Source: Micromonospora sp. WMMD812 (GTDB lineage Bacteria > Actinomycetota > Actinomycetes > Mycobacteriales > Micromonosporaceae). From it: a stretch of 64,000 nucleotides of DNA. A model generated the notes under the pieces. The model was not told where the DNA came from and searched no databases. It worked only from the letters and a program-made list of their open reading frames with translations. Positions within the stretch are counted from its first letter, which is position 1, and the number at the start of each line of letters is the position of its first letter. Of this stretch, positions 44,710 to 53,647 are shown piece after piece. The stretch is from assembly GCF_027497215.1 (NCBI RefSeq), contig NZ_CP114904.1:806001-870000 (forward strand), written 5' to 3'. The position numbers were made by a program, and so were the translations under genes.

Positions 44710-45555
44710 TCAACTCCAGACCGCGGCAACCGCGGCGGCGGTGGCCGCGCCGACCGCGCGCCCGGCCCGGGCGGACGGTGCCCGGGTCGCGGGCGACAGC
44801 GGGTTGTCGCCGAACGCCTCGACGGACGCCTGGTCGGCACTGATCACGTGGACCCGGGCCGGGGCCAGGGTGGCGATCTCCGCGTCGAGGTCGCCCCACG
44901 GCTGCGGAGCGTCGGCCAGAGTGGGATTGACGACGAGCACGCGCTCCGCTCCGGCGGCGAGGTCGGCGTTGGTCGTGGACCGCACGCCTCCGTCGATGTA
45001 GTGGTGGCCGTCGATGGCGACGGGCGGCCAGACGCCCGGTACCGCGCAGCTGGCCGCGACCGCGTCGACCAGGGAGACGCCGGACGCGCGGGTGAAGACG
45101 GCGACCTCGCCGCTCTCGGCGTCCACCGCGGGCAGCAGCATCCGCCGGTCCGGCCAGTGCTTGACCGGCAGCCGCGCGTCGATCACGGCGAGCCGGACCC
45201 GCGGGTCCACCGTCTCGGTGGACCGGGCCAGGGCGCCCACGCGACGGCGGGCGTCCTCCGCGCCGGACGCGCCGGCGACCGCGGCGCCGAACGCCGCGAA
45301 CAGCGACTCCTGGTCGACGTCGACCTGGATCTCCGCGCTGTCCGGGCGGAGTTGGACGGCGTACAGCTCGTCGAGGTCGACACCGCTGGTGATCTGCGCG
45401 GCCACGGTCGAGCCGGCCGAGGTGCCGACGACGAGGTCGGCGGCGAGGATCCGGGCGGCGAGCGACGGGTCGACGTCGGCGATGCCGCGGAGCACGCCGA
45501 GTTCCCAGGCGATTCCGGCCACCCCGCCGCCGGCCAGCACGAGCGCGTTGATCAT
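44710..45555 (-). CDS. Patatin-like phospholipase
   Basis: 281 residues. The patatin Ser-Asp dyad and oxyanion hole are all present: LVLAGGGVAGIAWELGVL (oxyanion glycines), nucleophile elbow VVGTSAGS (Ser about 46) and IDGGVRS (Asp). It should hydrolyse acyl-lipid esters. It lacks a signal peptide and is probably cytoplasmic. ATG at 45555 overlaps the stop of the DUF4873 gene; last gene of the TetR-DUF4873-patatin operon. Confidence 0.88.
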   Translation of the reverse strand: MINALVLAGGGVAGIAWELGVLRGIADVDPSLAARILAADLVVGTSAGSTVAAQITSGVDLDELYAVQLRPDSAEIQVDVDQESLFAAFGAAVAGASGAEDARRRVGALARSTETVDPRVRLAVIDARLPVKHWPDRRMLLPAVDAESGEVAVFTRASGVSLVDAVAASCAVPGVWPPVAIDGHHYIDGGVRSTTNADLAAGAERVLVVNPTLADAPQPWGDLDAEIATLAPARVHVISADQASVEAFGDNPLSPATRAPSARAGRAVGAATAAAVAAVWS

Positions 45556-45842
45556 GGTTCGAAGCTACCAGGCCGTGGGCCCATCGCAGGCCACGGCGGG
45601 TCACCCACGCCGGTGATCCGTACGCCGCCCCACGGGTCGACCTCACCCAGCCGCGCCGGCCTGACCTGGTCGGCGATCCGCAGCTCCACCTCCCGCCGCC
45701 CCGACCGCAGCAGCCGTGTCAGCCGGGGGTCGGGCTCGATCCGCCCGCCCCAGTGGTAGCGGCCGTCGACCGGCTCCCACCGGCCGCTCAGGTGCACCCG
45801 CACCGCGGTTCCCGCCACGCCCGCCGGGCCGTGGTAGCTCAC
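45552..45842 (-). CDS. DUF4873 domain protein
   Basis: 96 residues, a stand-alone DUF4873 domain: SYHGPAGVAGTAVRVHLSGRW, EPVDGRYHWGGRIEPDPRL and the closing WGGVRITGVGDPPW. In other actinobacteria this domain is often fused to or beside flavin monooxygenases. GTG at 45842 overlaps the TetR stop; the frame is open upstream to 46028, but that part is a shadow of the TetR gene. Likely a partner in lipid or aromatic oxidation with the divergent diiron enzyme (inference). Confidence 0.77.
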   Translation of the reverse strand: MSYHGPAGVAGTAVRVHLSGRWEPVDGRYHWGGRIEPDPRLTRLLRSGRREVELRIADQVRPARLGEVDPWGGVRITGVGDPPWPAMGPRPGSFEP

Positions 45843-46567
45843 GGCGTGATCCGCTCGTGTGCGCGGGTGAGCTCGCGCGGCAGGTCGGCGCTGCGCCGCA
45901 CGCCCTCGATGCCGCTCCACAGCAGCGTGGTCAGGTAGTCGGTGAGCGCCGCCCGGCTGATCGGCTGCCCGTGGGTGGTCCACCAGTCGCCGACCGCCTG
46001 CACGAACCCCACCAGGCCGTACGCCCACGGCTCCGCCGGCCCGGCGTCGAGCCCCAGCGCGCGGAGCCGGTCGCCGATCACCCGGGCGAGGCCGGCGGCC
46101 ACCTGCTGGCTGGTGCCGGCGACCACCTGGTGGACGCCCGGATCGCTGGACCGGTGGATCAGGAACCGGTAGAGCGCGGACTCCGACTCGACCACCGCGA
46201 GGTAGGCGTCGATGGTCGCCCGGACCAGGTCCCGTTCCTCGCGGACCTGCTCCACCGCGGGCGCGACGGCGGCGATCACCCGCGCCGCCACCACTTCGCT
46301 CACCGCGAGCCAGAGCTGCGACTTGTCGGCGAAGTAGCGGTAGAGGACCGGCTTGCTGACGCCCGCCGCGGCGGCGACCTGGTCCATGTCGACCTCCGGC
46401 CCGTGCCGCAGCAACGCCTGCACGGCGGCCGCGACGAGGTCCTGCCGCCGCCGCTCACGATGGCCGGCCCAGCGGTCCCGTCGGCCGGTGCCGGTCGCCT
46501 TCCGTGGCCCGTCGGCGGCCGGGCCGGAGGGGTCGGCTCCATTGACATCCTTGAGCGGCGATTGCAT
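45839..46567 (-). CDS. TetR family transcriptional regulator
   Basis: 242 residues. N-terminal helix-turn-helix LVAAAVQALLRHGPEVDMDQVAAAAGVSKPVLYRYFADKSQL, then a helical ligand-binding domain ending VGDWWTTHGQPISRAALTDYLTTLLW. ATG at 46567 is preferred; a start at 46633 would read through the operator. It is divergent from the diiron oxygenase and probably represses both promoters through the palindrome at 46578-46588. Confidence 0.88.
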   Translation of the reverse strand: MQSPLKDVNGADPSGPAADGPRKATGTGRRDRWAGHRERRRQDLVAAAVQALLRHGPEVDMDQVAAAAGVSKPVLYRYFADKSQLWLAVSEVVAARVIAAVAPAVEQVREERDLVRATIDAYLAVVESESALYRFLIHRSSDPGVHQVVAGTSQQVAAGLARVIGDRLRALGLDAGPAEPWAYGLVGFVQAVGDWWTTHGQPISRAALTDYLTTLLWSGIEGVRRSADLPRELTRAHERITP

Positions 46568-46577
46568 GCTACTAGTC

Positions 46578-46599
46578 GTAACAGTTACCCGGCGTAACG
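46578..46599. promoter_or_regulatory. Candidate TetR operator between divergent genes
   Basis: GTAACAGTTAC (46578-46588) is a perfect palindrome with a one-base centre, and GTAACG recurs at 46594-46599. The whole gap between the TetR and diiron genes is 49 bp, so one bound repressor would cover both promoters. Confidence 0.55.
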
Positions 46600-46616
46600 T
46601 CAATGTGGAGGCGTTC

Positions 46617-47513
46617 ATGGCCGTGACACCCACCGGAGGCGAGGGCGAGGTGCTCGCCGAGCGGCTGCTCGCCGCGTCGCTGCGGACCAGTTACGACCCC
46701 GCCGTGGACCTCGACTGGGACGCCCCGCACCTGCCGGGCGCGTACTGGCTCCCGCCCCACCGCAGCAGCCTCTACGGCACGCCACTGTGGGAGCACCTCG
46801 GCGAGGAGCGGCGCATCGAGCTCACGAAGCACGAGGTGGCCAGCGCGGCCAGCGCCGGGGTCTGGTTCGAGACGATCCTCATGCAGATGCTGATCCGGCA
46901 CTACTACGACGACGATCCGACCAGCCGGCGTGCCCAGTACGCCCTGACCGAGGTCGCCGACGAGTGCCGGCACTCCATCATGTTCGGCCGGCTCATCGAG
47001 GCGCTGGGCTGCCCGGTCTACCGGGCCAGCCCGGCAGACCACCTGCTCGGGCGCTTCCTCAAGGCCACCGCGACCGGCCCGCGGATGTTCGCCGCGATCC
47101 TCATCGCCGAGGAGGTCCTCGACGCGTTCCAACGCGAGATCATGGCCGACGAGTCGCTCCAGCCGCTGATCCGGATGGTGTCCCGGATCCACGTGGTCGA
47201 GGAGGCGCGGCACGTCCGGTTCGCCCGCGAGGAGTTGGCCCGTCAGGTCGAGGCCGCCGGGCCGCTGGCCATGGCGTACGCCCGGCTGTTGATCGGCCGC
47301 TCCGCCGGCGCGATCGCCAACCGTCTCGTCCACCCCGACGCGTACGCGGCGGTCGGCATCCCGCCCGCGGTGGGTCGGGCCGCCGCTCGCGCCAACCCGC
47401 ACTGGCGCGCGACCCTCCGCTGGTCGGCGAAGCGGGTGTACGACGACCTGGCGAGCCTGGGCCTGGTCGGCGGGCCGGGCCGTCTGCTGTGGACCCGCGC
47501 CGGCCTGATCTGA
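46617..47513 (+). CDS. AurF-like diiron oxygenase
   Basis: 298 residues, ferritin-like helical fold. The carboxylate/histidine ligands of AurF-type enzymes are visible: ELTKHEVASAASAGVWFE, EVADECRHSIMFGR, AILIAEEVLDAFQREI and HVVEEARHVRFAREE. Family members oxidise aryl amines or hydroxylate unactivated C-H bonds. The ATG at 46617 follows GGAGG. No PKS or NRPS genes are nearby; the TetR-DUF4873-patatin operon across the operator suggests lipid or fatty-acid oxidation (inference). Confidence 0.85.
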   Translation: MAVTPTGGEGEVLAERLLAASLRTSYDPAVDLDWDAPHLPGAYWLPPHRSSLYGTPLWEHLGEERRIELTKHEVASAASAGVWFETILMQMLIRHYYDDDPTSRRAQYALTEVADECRHSIMFGRLIEALGCPVYRASPADHLLGRFLKATATGPRMFAAILIAEEVLDAFQREIMADESLQPLIRMVSRIHVVEEARHVRFAREELARQVEAAGPLAMAYARLLIGRSAGAIANRLVHPDAYAAVGIPPAVGRAAARANPHWRATLRWSAKRVYDDLASLGLVGGPGRLLWTRAGLI

Positions 47514-47646
47514 CCTGGTCGATCTTACCGCCGGCGGGCTCCGGAAAGCGTCTTCCCAGCAGCGGTGACGACGTACTAACCACCTGGCGACCGCGAGCCG
47601 GTCACGAGTGGCCGGCACAGGGACGCGTTCTGCTCGCGTCGGGCGG

Positions 47647-48207
47647 TCACCCGCCGGGTGCCGGGTGTCGATGGCCGGTCATCCGGAGCCCGACGCCGCG
47701 CACCGCCTCGATGGTCACGCCGGCGCCAAGGTTGTTGAGCTTGTGTCGCAGGCGCTTCACCAGGGACTGCACGTCCGCTCTGCGCTGGCGCCCCTCGTCG
47801 TGCCAGACCGCCCGGTGCAGTTCGGCGTAGCTCCACACGCGCAGCGGCTCGGTGGACAGGCAGATCAGCAGGTCGTGCTCCAGGCGCGTCAGGTCGACCT
47901 CCTGATCCCGACAGCGCACGGTCAACCTGGCCGAGTCGATCGCCAGTGCGGGGTGGCTCGCCTCGGCCGTGGCCGCCGGCTGCGGCGCCGGGGTCGCTCG
48001 GGGCGCTCGCTCCGGGGCGGCGATCAGGCGGCGCAGGTCGTCGAGGCCGGACACGAGCAGCAGTGGGCCGATGCCGTCAAGATGCTCGGCAAGCCGGATC
48101 CGCTCGGCGGCCGACGGCGTCACCGCGATGACCAGCGGAAACTGTTCCTCGGCCGGGTCGAACCCGACCGGATCGGCGCTCGCGTCGTCCTCGGCCACCG
48201 CATCCAC
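47647..48207 (-). CDS. Winged-helix regulator with half receiver-like N-terminus (copy A)
   Basis: 186 residues. C-terminal OmpR/PhoB-type winged helix (about 90-180): DLTRLEHDLLICLSTEPLRVWSYAELHRAVW, DVQSLVKRLRHKL and TIEAVRGVGLRM. The N-terminus (LVIAVTPSAAERIRLAEHL...LLLVSGLDDLRRLI) reads like only the first beta-alpha-beta-alpha of a receiver and has no phosphoacceptor Asp, so it is unlikely to be phosphorylated. Paralogous with the gene at 53.1-53.6 kb; the two bracket the large subtilase. GTG start at 48207 lacks a good ribosome site. Confidence 0.8.
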   Translation of the reverse strand: MDAVAEDDASADPVGFDPAEEQFPLVIAVTPSAAERIRLAEHLDGIGPLLLVSGLDDLRRLIAAPERAPRATPAPQPAATAEASHPALAIDSARLTVRCRDQEVDLTRLEHDLLICLSTEPLRVWSYAELHRAVWHDEGRQRRADVQSLVKRLRHKLNNLGAGVTIEAVRGVGLRMTGHRHPAPGG

Positions 48208-48250
48208 CCCGAGACGGTGGGCTTGTCTGCCCAGCTTTCGTCATGAACCT

Positions 48251-48298
48251 GACAACGTTCGACAAGCTCGTCGTCAGACGCATAACCGTTAGCGACAA
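48251..48298. promoter_or_regulatory. GACAA direct repeats between regulator A and the subtilase
   Basis: GACAAC (48251), GACAAG (48261) and GACAAC (48293) recur in the 288-bp divergent gap; the first two are one helical turn apart, like the direct-repeat sites bound by PhoB/OmpR-type winged helices. Possible binding site of the flanking regulators. Confidence 0.3.
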
Positions 48299-48495
48299 CT
48301 TGCTTACCGCACGTTCTTGATCGTCCTTTCATCGCGATCATAGTGTCCACTCGGGCAACCGGCGTGACCCGCGCGGTGCATGGAGGGGCGTTGGAGGGGT
48401 TCGTTCCGTACCGGTTCATCCACACGGGAGTGGCCCCCTGCACCTTCACCATGGCCCATTTCAACCCTGGGTCGTTCTGAAGGAGGCAACACCGA

Positions 48496-51400
48496 ATGTT
48501 CAGACGTCCACACTGGAGGCGCGTCGCCAGATCACTGGTGAGCGCCGGTGCGGCGACGGTCCTCGTCGCCACCGCGCTGGCCGCGACCGGCTCCGGCGCA
48601 CAGGCCGCGGGCGGCTTCGGCGCGGGAGCGCCGTCGCCGGCGGACAAGATCCGACCGGAACTCACGAAGCAGCTCCAGGGCAAGAGCGAGGGTGACTTCT
48701 GGATCCGCTTCACGGACCGGGCGGACCTGGGCAAGGCCCGCGCGATCAAGGACTGGACCGAGCGGGGCACCGCGGTCGCCGCCGCCCTGAAGAAGACCGC
48801 CGCCGAGAGCCAGGCCAAGATCCGGGCCGAGCTCGACGGCTCGGGGGTGAAGTACCAGACCTTCTGGGCGAGCAACGCCATCAAGGTCAGCGGCGGTTCG
48901 CTGTCGATGGCGCAGAACTTCGCCGCGCACGCCGAGGTCGAGGGCCTCTACGCGCCGGTCGCCTACGAGATCCCCAAGACCACCGAGGGTGCCGACGAGA
49001 AGACGGTGAACGCCCTCGAGTGGGGCATCGCGAACATCAACGCCGACGACGTCTGGTCCCAGTACGGGGTCCAGGGCGAGGGCATCACCATCGCGAACAT
49101 CGACACCGGCGTCCAGTTCGACCACCCGGCGCTGGTGAACTCGTACCGCGGCAACAACGGTGACGGCACCTTCGACCACAACTACAACTGGTTCAACGCC
49201 GCCGGCACCTGCGCGACGCCCTGCGACGGCGACGGCCACGGCACCCACACCATGGGCACGATGGTCGGCTCCGACGGGGCGAACCAGATCGGCGTCGCGC
49301 CCGGGGTCAAGTGGATCGCCGCGAACGGCTGCTGCCCCAGCGACGCCGCGCTGATCTCCTCGGGCCAGTGGATGCTCGAGCCGACCGACGCCAACGGCCA
49401 GAACCCGGACGCGAGCAAGCGGCCGAACATCATCAACAACTCGTGGGGCAGCCGGCTGCCCTCCAACGACCCGTTCATGGAGGACGTGACGCTGGCCTGG
49501 AAGGACTCGGGCATCTTCGGCGTCTTCTCGAACGGGAACAGCGGCCCGGGGTGCCAGACGAGCGGCTCTCCGGGCAGCCTGGAGAGCAACTACTCGGCGG
49601 GCGCCTACGACGTCAACAACAACATCGCGAGCTTCTCCGGCCGTGGCCCGGGGCAGAACGGCGGGATCAAGCCGAACATCTCGGCCCCCGGCGTGAACGT
49701 CCGGTCGAGCGTTCCGGGCAACGGCTACGCCAGCATCAGCGGCACCTCGATGGCCGCACCGCACCTCGCCGGCACCATCGCCCTGCTGTGGTCGGCGGCG
49801 CCCGCGCTCGTGGGTGAGGTCGACGCGACCCGCGGACTGCTGGACAACGCGGCCATCGACACCTCCGACGACCAGTGCGGCGGCACCCCGGACGACAACA
49901 ACGTCTGGGGTGAGGGCCGCCTCGACGCTCTCGCGCTGCTCAACGCCGCCCCGATCGGCGACACCGGCACCCTGGCCGGCACCGTCACCGACGCGGCCAG
50001 CGGTTCCCCGATCGCGGGTGCCGCCATCGCCATCACCGGCCCGGCGGACCGCCAGCTCACCACCGGCACGGACGGGACCTACTCCGCGCTGCTTCCGGCC
50101 GGTGACTACCAGGTCGCCGCGTCGGCGTTCGGCTACCAGAGCAAGACGTCGCCGGCGACGGTGACCAAGAGCGCGACCACGACGCTCAACATCGCGCTGA
50201 GCGCGGTGCCGAGCGTCACCGTCAGCGGCGCGGTCACCGACGGCTCCGGGCACGGTTGGCCGCTCTACGCGAAGGTCGTCGTCGAGGGCCCGTCCGGTGT
50301 GTCGGACTACACGACGCCGGCCAACGGCCGGTACAGCCTCAGCCTCCCGGCCGGGGCGACCTACCGCCTGCGGGTGGAGCCGCAGTACCCGGGCTACCAG
50401 ACGGTGACGAAGGAGGTCGTCGTCGCCTCGCGCAACGTCACCGCCAACGTCGCCGTGCCGGTCAAGACCGACGCCTGCACCACGGCGCCGGGCTACACCT
50501 ACGGTTCCGACGGCGAGTACGAGACCTTCGACGGGACCACCGCGCCGGCCGGCTGGTCGGTCGTGGACCACGCGGGCACCGGCCAGGTGTGGAAGTTCAC
50601 CGACGACGGCAACCGCGGCAACCTGACCGGCGGCACCGGCAACTTCGCGATGATCGACAGCGACGCCTACGGGTCCGGTGGTCAGCAGGACTCCTCGCTC
50701 GTCAGCCCGGTCGTCGACCTGACCGACGTCGCGGCCCCGGTCATCCGGTTCAACCAGGACTTCAACTGGCTGGCCAGCGACCGCGGCGACGTCGACCTCA
50801 GCCTCGACGGCGGCGCCACCTGGACGAACGTGCTGCAGCAGGCGGCCGACGCCCGCGGCCCCCGGGTGACCGAGATCCCGATTCCGCAGGCCGCCGGCAA
50901 GGCGCAGGTCCAGGTGCGGTTCCACTACTACGACGCCTCGTTCGAATGGTGGTGGGAGGTCGACAACGTCCTGATCGGCAGCCAGGTGACCTGCGTGCCG
51001 CTCGACGGCGGCCTGGTGCTCGGGCACGTCCGTGACAGCAACGACAACGGCTACGTCAACGGCGCCACCGTCACCAGCGCCGACAAGCCGACGGAGAAGG
51101 CCACCACGGTGGCGACCCCGGACGACCCCGGGCTCGCCGACGGCTTCTACTGGCTGTACTCCTCGCTCACCGGGACGCACAAGTTCACCGCGACGGCCGG
51201 CAACTACGTCAGCCAGAGCAAGAACGTGAACGTCGAGGCGGACTGGGCGACGGCCGCGAACTTCCAGCTCAAGGCCGGCAGGCTGGCGGTCCAGCCGGCG
51301 GCGGTGAGCGGGACGGTCCAGATGCCGTCGGGCAAGGTCAACAAGACCTTCACGGTGACCAACACCGGTCAGGCGCCGGTCGAGGTCGAGTTCGGTGAGC

Positions 51401-52905
51401 GCGACGGCGGGTTCGAGCTTCTCCGCGCTGACGGGTCCAAGCTGACCCAGCAGCAGGTGCTCGGCTCCACCGGCGCGCCGGAGCAGCGGCTCAGCGTGCC
51501 GACGTCGTTCGGCGCGAAGGCGTCGGACAAGTCGCCGGCGGCCATGCCTCCCGCGCCGGGGCCGCAGGCCGCGCCGTGGACGGACATCGCCGACTACCCG
51601 GCGAACGTGATGGACAACCGGGTGGTGAACCTGGACGGCAAGGTCTACTCGATCGCCGGCGGCAACGGGTCGGCGTCCACGACGAAGAACTTCGTCTACG
51701 ACCCGGTGGCGCAGGCCTGGACGGCGATCGCCGACCTTCCCGGCGCGCGCAACGCCATGACGGTCGGCGTCGTGGGTGGGAAGATCATTGCCAGCGGCGG
51801 CTGGGCGGACGCCGGCCCCGACGGCACCACCTGGTCCTACGACCCGGCGGCCAACACGTGGACCGAGGTGGCCGACAACCCGGCGCCGCGTTCCGCGGCC
51901 GGGCAGGCGGTCGTCGACGGCAAGCTGTACGCCATCGGCGGCTGCACGACCTCGGCCTGCACCCCGATGTCGAACGATGTGGTCCGGTACGACCCCGCCA
52001 GCGACACGTGGGAGGCCCTGGCCGACTACCCCAAGTCGGTCGCCTTCCCGTCCTGCGGCGGGATCGACGGCGTGATCTACTGCACCGGCGGTAACGACGG
52101 TACCGCCTCGCAGAAGGCCAGCTACGCCTTCGACCCCGGCGCCAACACCTGGACGGCCATCGCCGACGCGCCCGCCGACAACTGGGCCAGCTCGTTCGCG
52201 GTCGCGAACGGCAAGCTCCTGGTCGTCGGTGGTTCGCAGGGCGGTGCCATCACCAACGTCGGCTTCGCCTACGACCCGGCGACGTCGTCGTGGTCCACCC
52301 TGCCGAACGCCAACACGGCGCGCTACCGCGGTGGTGCGGCGTGCGGCTTCTACAAGGTGGGCGGCTCGTCGGGCAGCTTCAGCGCCATGCCGGACAGCGA
52401 GGTGCTCCCCGGCTTCGAGGAGTGCGCCGAGGCGGCCGCCGACGTCAGCTGGATGACGATCGACAAGACCTCGGCCACCCTGGCGCCGGGTGAGAAGGTC
52501 ACGGTCACCGTCGGGATGACGGCGAACGTCGACCAGCCGGGCACCTACACCGGTGGGGTCTCGATCAAGGAGAACACCCCGTACACCGTGGACCCGGTGG
52601 CCGTGACGATGAACGTGACGCCCCCGAAGACCTGGGGCAAGCTCATGGGTACGGTCACCGGCACGAGCTGCCAGGGCGTCGGGGCGCCGCTGCCCGGTGC
52701 CGTCGTCCAGCTCGACTCGTGGGCGATGTCCTGGACGTTCGCCACGGACGCCCAGGGCAAGTACGCCTACTGGATGGACCGTCGGAACAACCCGATGACC
52801 ATGATCGTCGCGAAGGACGGCTGGAAGCCCCAGACGCGCCAGACGAAGATCAACGCCAGCACGCCCACGGTGGAGGACTTCGCGTTGTCCCCGATCCGCT
52901 GTTGA
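48496..52905 (+). CDS. Secreted S8 (subtilisin) peptidase with carboxypeptidase-regulatory-like and Kelch domains
   Basis: 1469 residues. Signal peptide 1-38 (RRPHWRRVARS... to AQA), propeptide-like region about 45-160, then the S8 catalytic domain about 185-475 with Asp203 (NIDTGVQFDHP), His248 (DGHGTHTMG) and Ser418 (SISGTSMAAPH) intact. Next come two carboxypeptidase-regulatory-like beta domains (about 495-660), a jelly-roll/MAM-like segment with FNQDFNWLASDRGDVDLSLDGG, another regulatory-like repeat, four to five Kelch-like repeats about 1030-1300 (MTVGVVGGKIIASGGW, AIGGCTTSAC), and a final regulatory-like domain. AAGGAGG precedes ATG at 48496. Ends at a strong hairpin. Confidence 0.92.
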   Translation: MFRRPHWRRVARSLVSAGAATVLVATALAATGSGAQAAGGFGAGAPSPADKIRPELTKQLQGKSEGDFWIRFTDRADLGKARAIKDWTERGTAVAAALKKTAAESQAKIRAELDGSGVKYQTFWASNAIKVSGGSLSMAQNFAAHAEVEGLYAPVAYEIPKTTEGADEKTVNALEWGIANINADDVWSQYGVQGEGITIANIDTGVQFDHPALVNSYRGNNGDGTFDHNYNWFNAAGTCATPCDGDGHGTHTMGTMVGSDGANQIGVAPGVKWIAANGCCPSDAALISSGQWMLEPTDANGQNPDASKRPNIINNSWGSRLPSNDPFMEDVTLAWKDSGIFGVFSNGNSGPGCQTSGSPGSLESNYSAGAYDVNNNIASFSGRGPGQNGGIKPNISAPGVNVRSSVPGNGYASISGTSMAAPHLAGTIALLWSAAPALVGEVDATRGLLDNAAIDTSDDQCGGTPDDNNVWGEGRLDALALLNAAPIGDTGTLAGTVTDAASGSPIAGAAIAITGPADRQLTTGTDGTYSALLPAGDYQVAASAFGYQSKTSPATVTKSATTTLNIALSAVPSVTVSGAVTDGSGHGWPLYAKVVVEGPSGVSDYTTPANGRYSLSLPAGATYRLRVEPQYPGYQTVTKEVVVASRNVTANVAVPVKTDACTTAPGYTYGSDGEYETFDGTTAPAGWSVVDHAGTGQVWKFTDDGNRGNLTGGTGNFAMIDSDAYGSGGQQDSSLVSPVVDLTDVAAPVIRFNQDFNWLASDRGDVDLSLDGGATWTNVLQQAADARGPRVTEIPIPQAAGKAQVQVRFHYYDASFEWWWEVDNVLIGSQVTCVPLDGGLVLGHVRDSNDNGYVNGATVTSADKPTEKATTVATPDDPGLADGFYWLYSSLTGTHKFTATAGNYVSQSKNVNVEADWATAANFQLKAGRLAVQPAAVSGTVQMPSGKVNKTFTVTNTGQAPVEVEFGERDGGFELLRADGSKLTQQQVLGSTGAPEQRLSVPTSFGAKASDKSPAAMPPAPGPQAAPWTDIADYPANVMDNRVVNLDGKVYSIAGGNGSASTTKNFVYDPVAQAWTAIADLPGARNAMTVGVVGGKIIASGGWADAGPDGTTWSYDPAANTWTEVADNPAPRSAAGQAVVDGKLYAIGGCTTSACTPMSNDVVRYDPASDTWEALADYPKSVAFPSCGGIDGVIYCTGGNDGTASQKASYAFDPGANTWTAIADAPADNWASSFAVANGKLLVVGGSQGGAITNVGFAYDPATSSWSTLPNANTARYRGGAACGFYKVGGSSGSFSAMPDSEVLPGFEECAEAAADVSWMTIDKTSATLAPGEKVTVTVGMTANVDQPGTYTGGVSIKENTPYTVDPVAVTMNVTPPKTWGKLMGTVTGTSCQGVGAPLPGAVVQLDSWAMSWTFATDAQGKYAYWMDRRNNPMTMIVAKDGWKPQTRQTKINASTPTVEDFALSPIRC

Positions 52906-52925
52906 CAACTGACCCCAACTGAACA

Positions 52926-52963
52926 GGTCCGGCCCGCTCGGTTCACACCGGGCGGGCCGGACC
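52926..52963 (+). terminator. Hairpin after the subtilase gene
   Basis: Arms 52926-52942 and 52947-52963 pair over 17 bp with one mismatch around loop TCAC, 20 bp after the stop. Confidence 0.7.
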
Positions 52964-53089
52964 CCGTCGGAGGACCGTGGCGTTGACTGCCGGGCGGTCC
53001 GGGCTCGTGGTCGCCGCGACGTCGACCGTCCCGCGCAGGGTCCGGGTCGGGGCGGTCGCCGGCCGGCTGAGGGCGGGGAGGTGTGGCGG

Positions 53090-53647
53090 TCAGACCGGGG
53101 CGAGGCGGAAGCCGACCCCGCGGACCGCGTGGATCGTCGCCGAGGCGCCGAGTTCCGCGAGCTTGCGCCGCACCCGGCGGACCACCGAGTGCATGTCCGA
53201 GCCGCGGCCCAGGTGTTCGTTGCCCCAGACCGTCTGGTGCAGCCGCTCGTAGGTCCAGACCCGCCCGGGCGCGCCGACCAGGCACAGCAGCAGATCGTGC
53301 TCCAGCCGGGTCAGCTCGATCTCCTGATCGCGCCAGCGCAACACCCGCTGGTCGGAATCGACGCTCAGACCGGGTGGTGGTGGCGGCGCGTCCGCCTCGT
53401 CCGTGACGTCGAGGACGTCGGCGGCCACCGGTGACGGCGCCGACGGGGGTGCCTCCTCGGGGAGGTCGGTCGTCGGCTCGGGGAGGGCGCCCGTCGCCTC
53501 CGCGACGCCGAGGAACTCCCGCGCCTGGTCGACGCTCGAAACGATTAGGAACGCCTCGGTCCCGCCGAGCAACTGCGCCAGCTGTCTCCGTTCGGCCGGC
53601 GACGAAGCGATGCCGATGACCAAGGACGCGACCGGGATCCCCCTCAT
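53090..53647 (-). CDS. Winged-helix regulator with half receiver-like N-terminus (copy B)
   Basis: 185 residues from ATG at 53647, which follows GGAAGAGG; the frame is open to 53716 but the shorter form matches copy A in length. N-terminus VASLVIGIASSPAERRQLAQLL...FLIVSSVDQAREFL parallels copy A and again lacks a receiver aspartate. A proline-rich linker (about 70-100) leads to the winged helix: ELTRLEHDLLLCLVGAPGRVWTYERLHQTVW, MHSVVRRVRRKLAELG and TIHAVRGVGFRLAPV. It converges on the subtilase gene from the other side. Confidence 0.8.
   Translation of the reverse strand: MRGIPVASLVIGIASSPAERRQLAQLLGGTEAFLIVSSVDQAREFLGVAEATGALPEPTTDLPEEAPPSAPSPVAADVLDVTDEADAPPPPPGLSVDSDQRVLRWRDQEIELTRLEHDLLLCLVGAPGRVWTYERLHQTVWGNEHLGRGSDMHSVVRRVRRKLAELGASATIHAVRGVGFRLAPV

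Noticed and set aside
48532..52908. A 1458-codon open frame on the minus strand opposite the subtilase
   Set aside because: It mirrors the high-GC codon pattern of the real gene, is Arg/Val/Gly-rich without any domain, and lacks a ribosome site. It is an antisense shadow.
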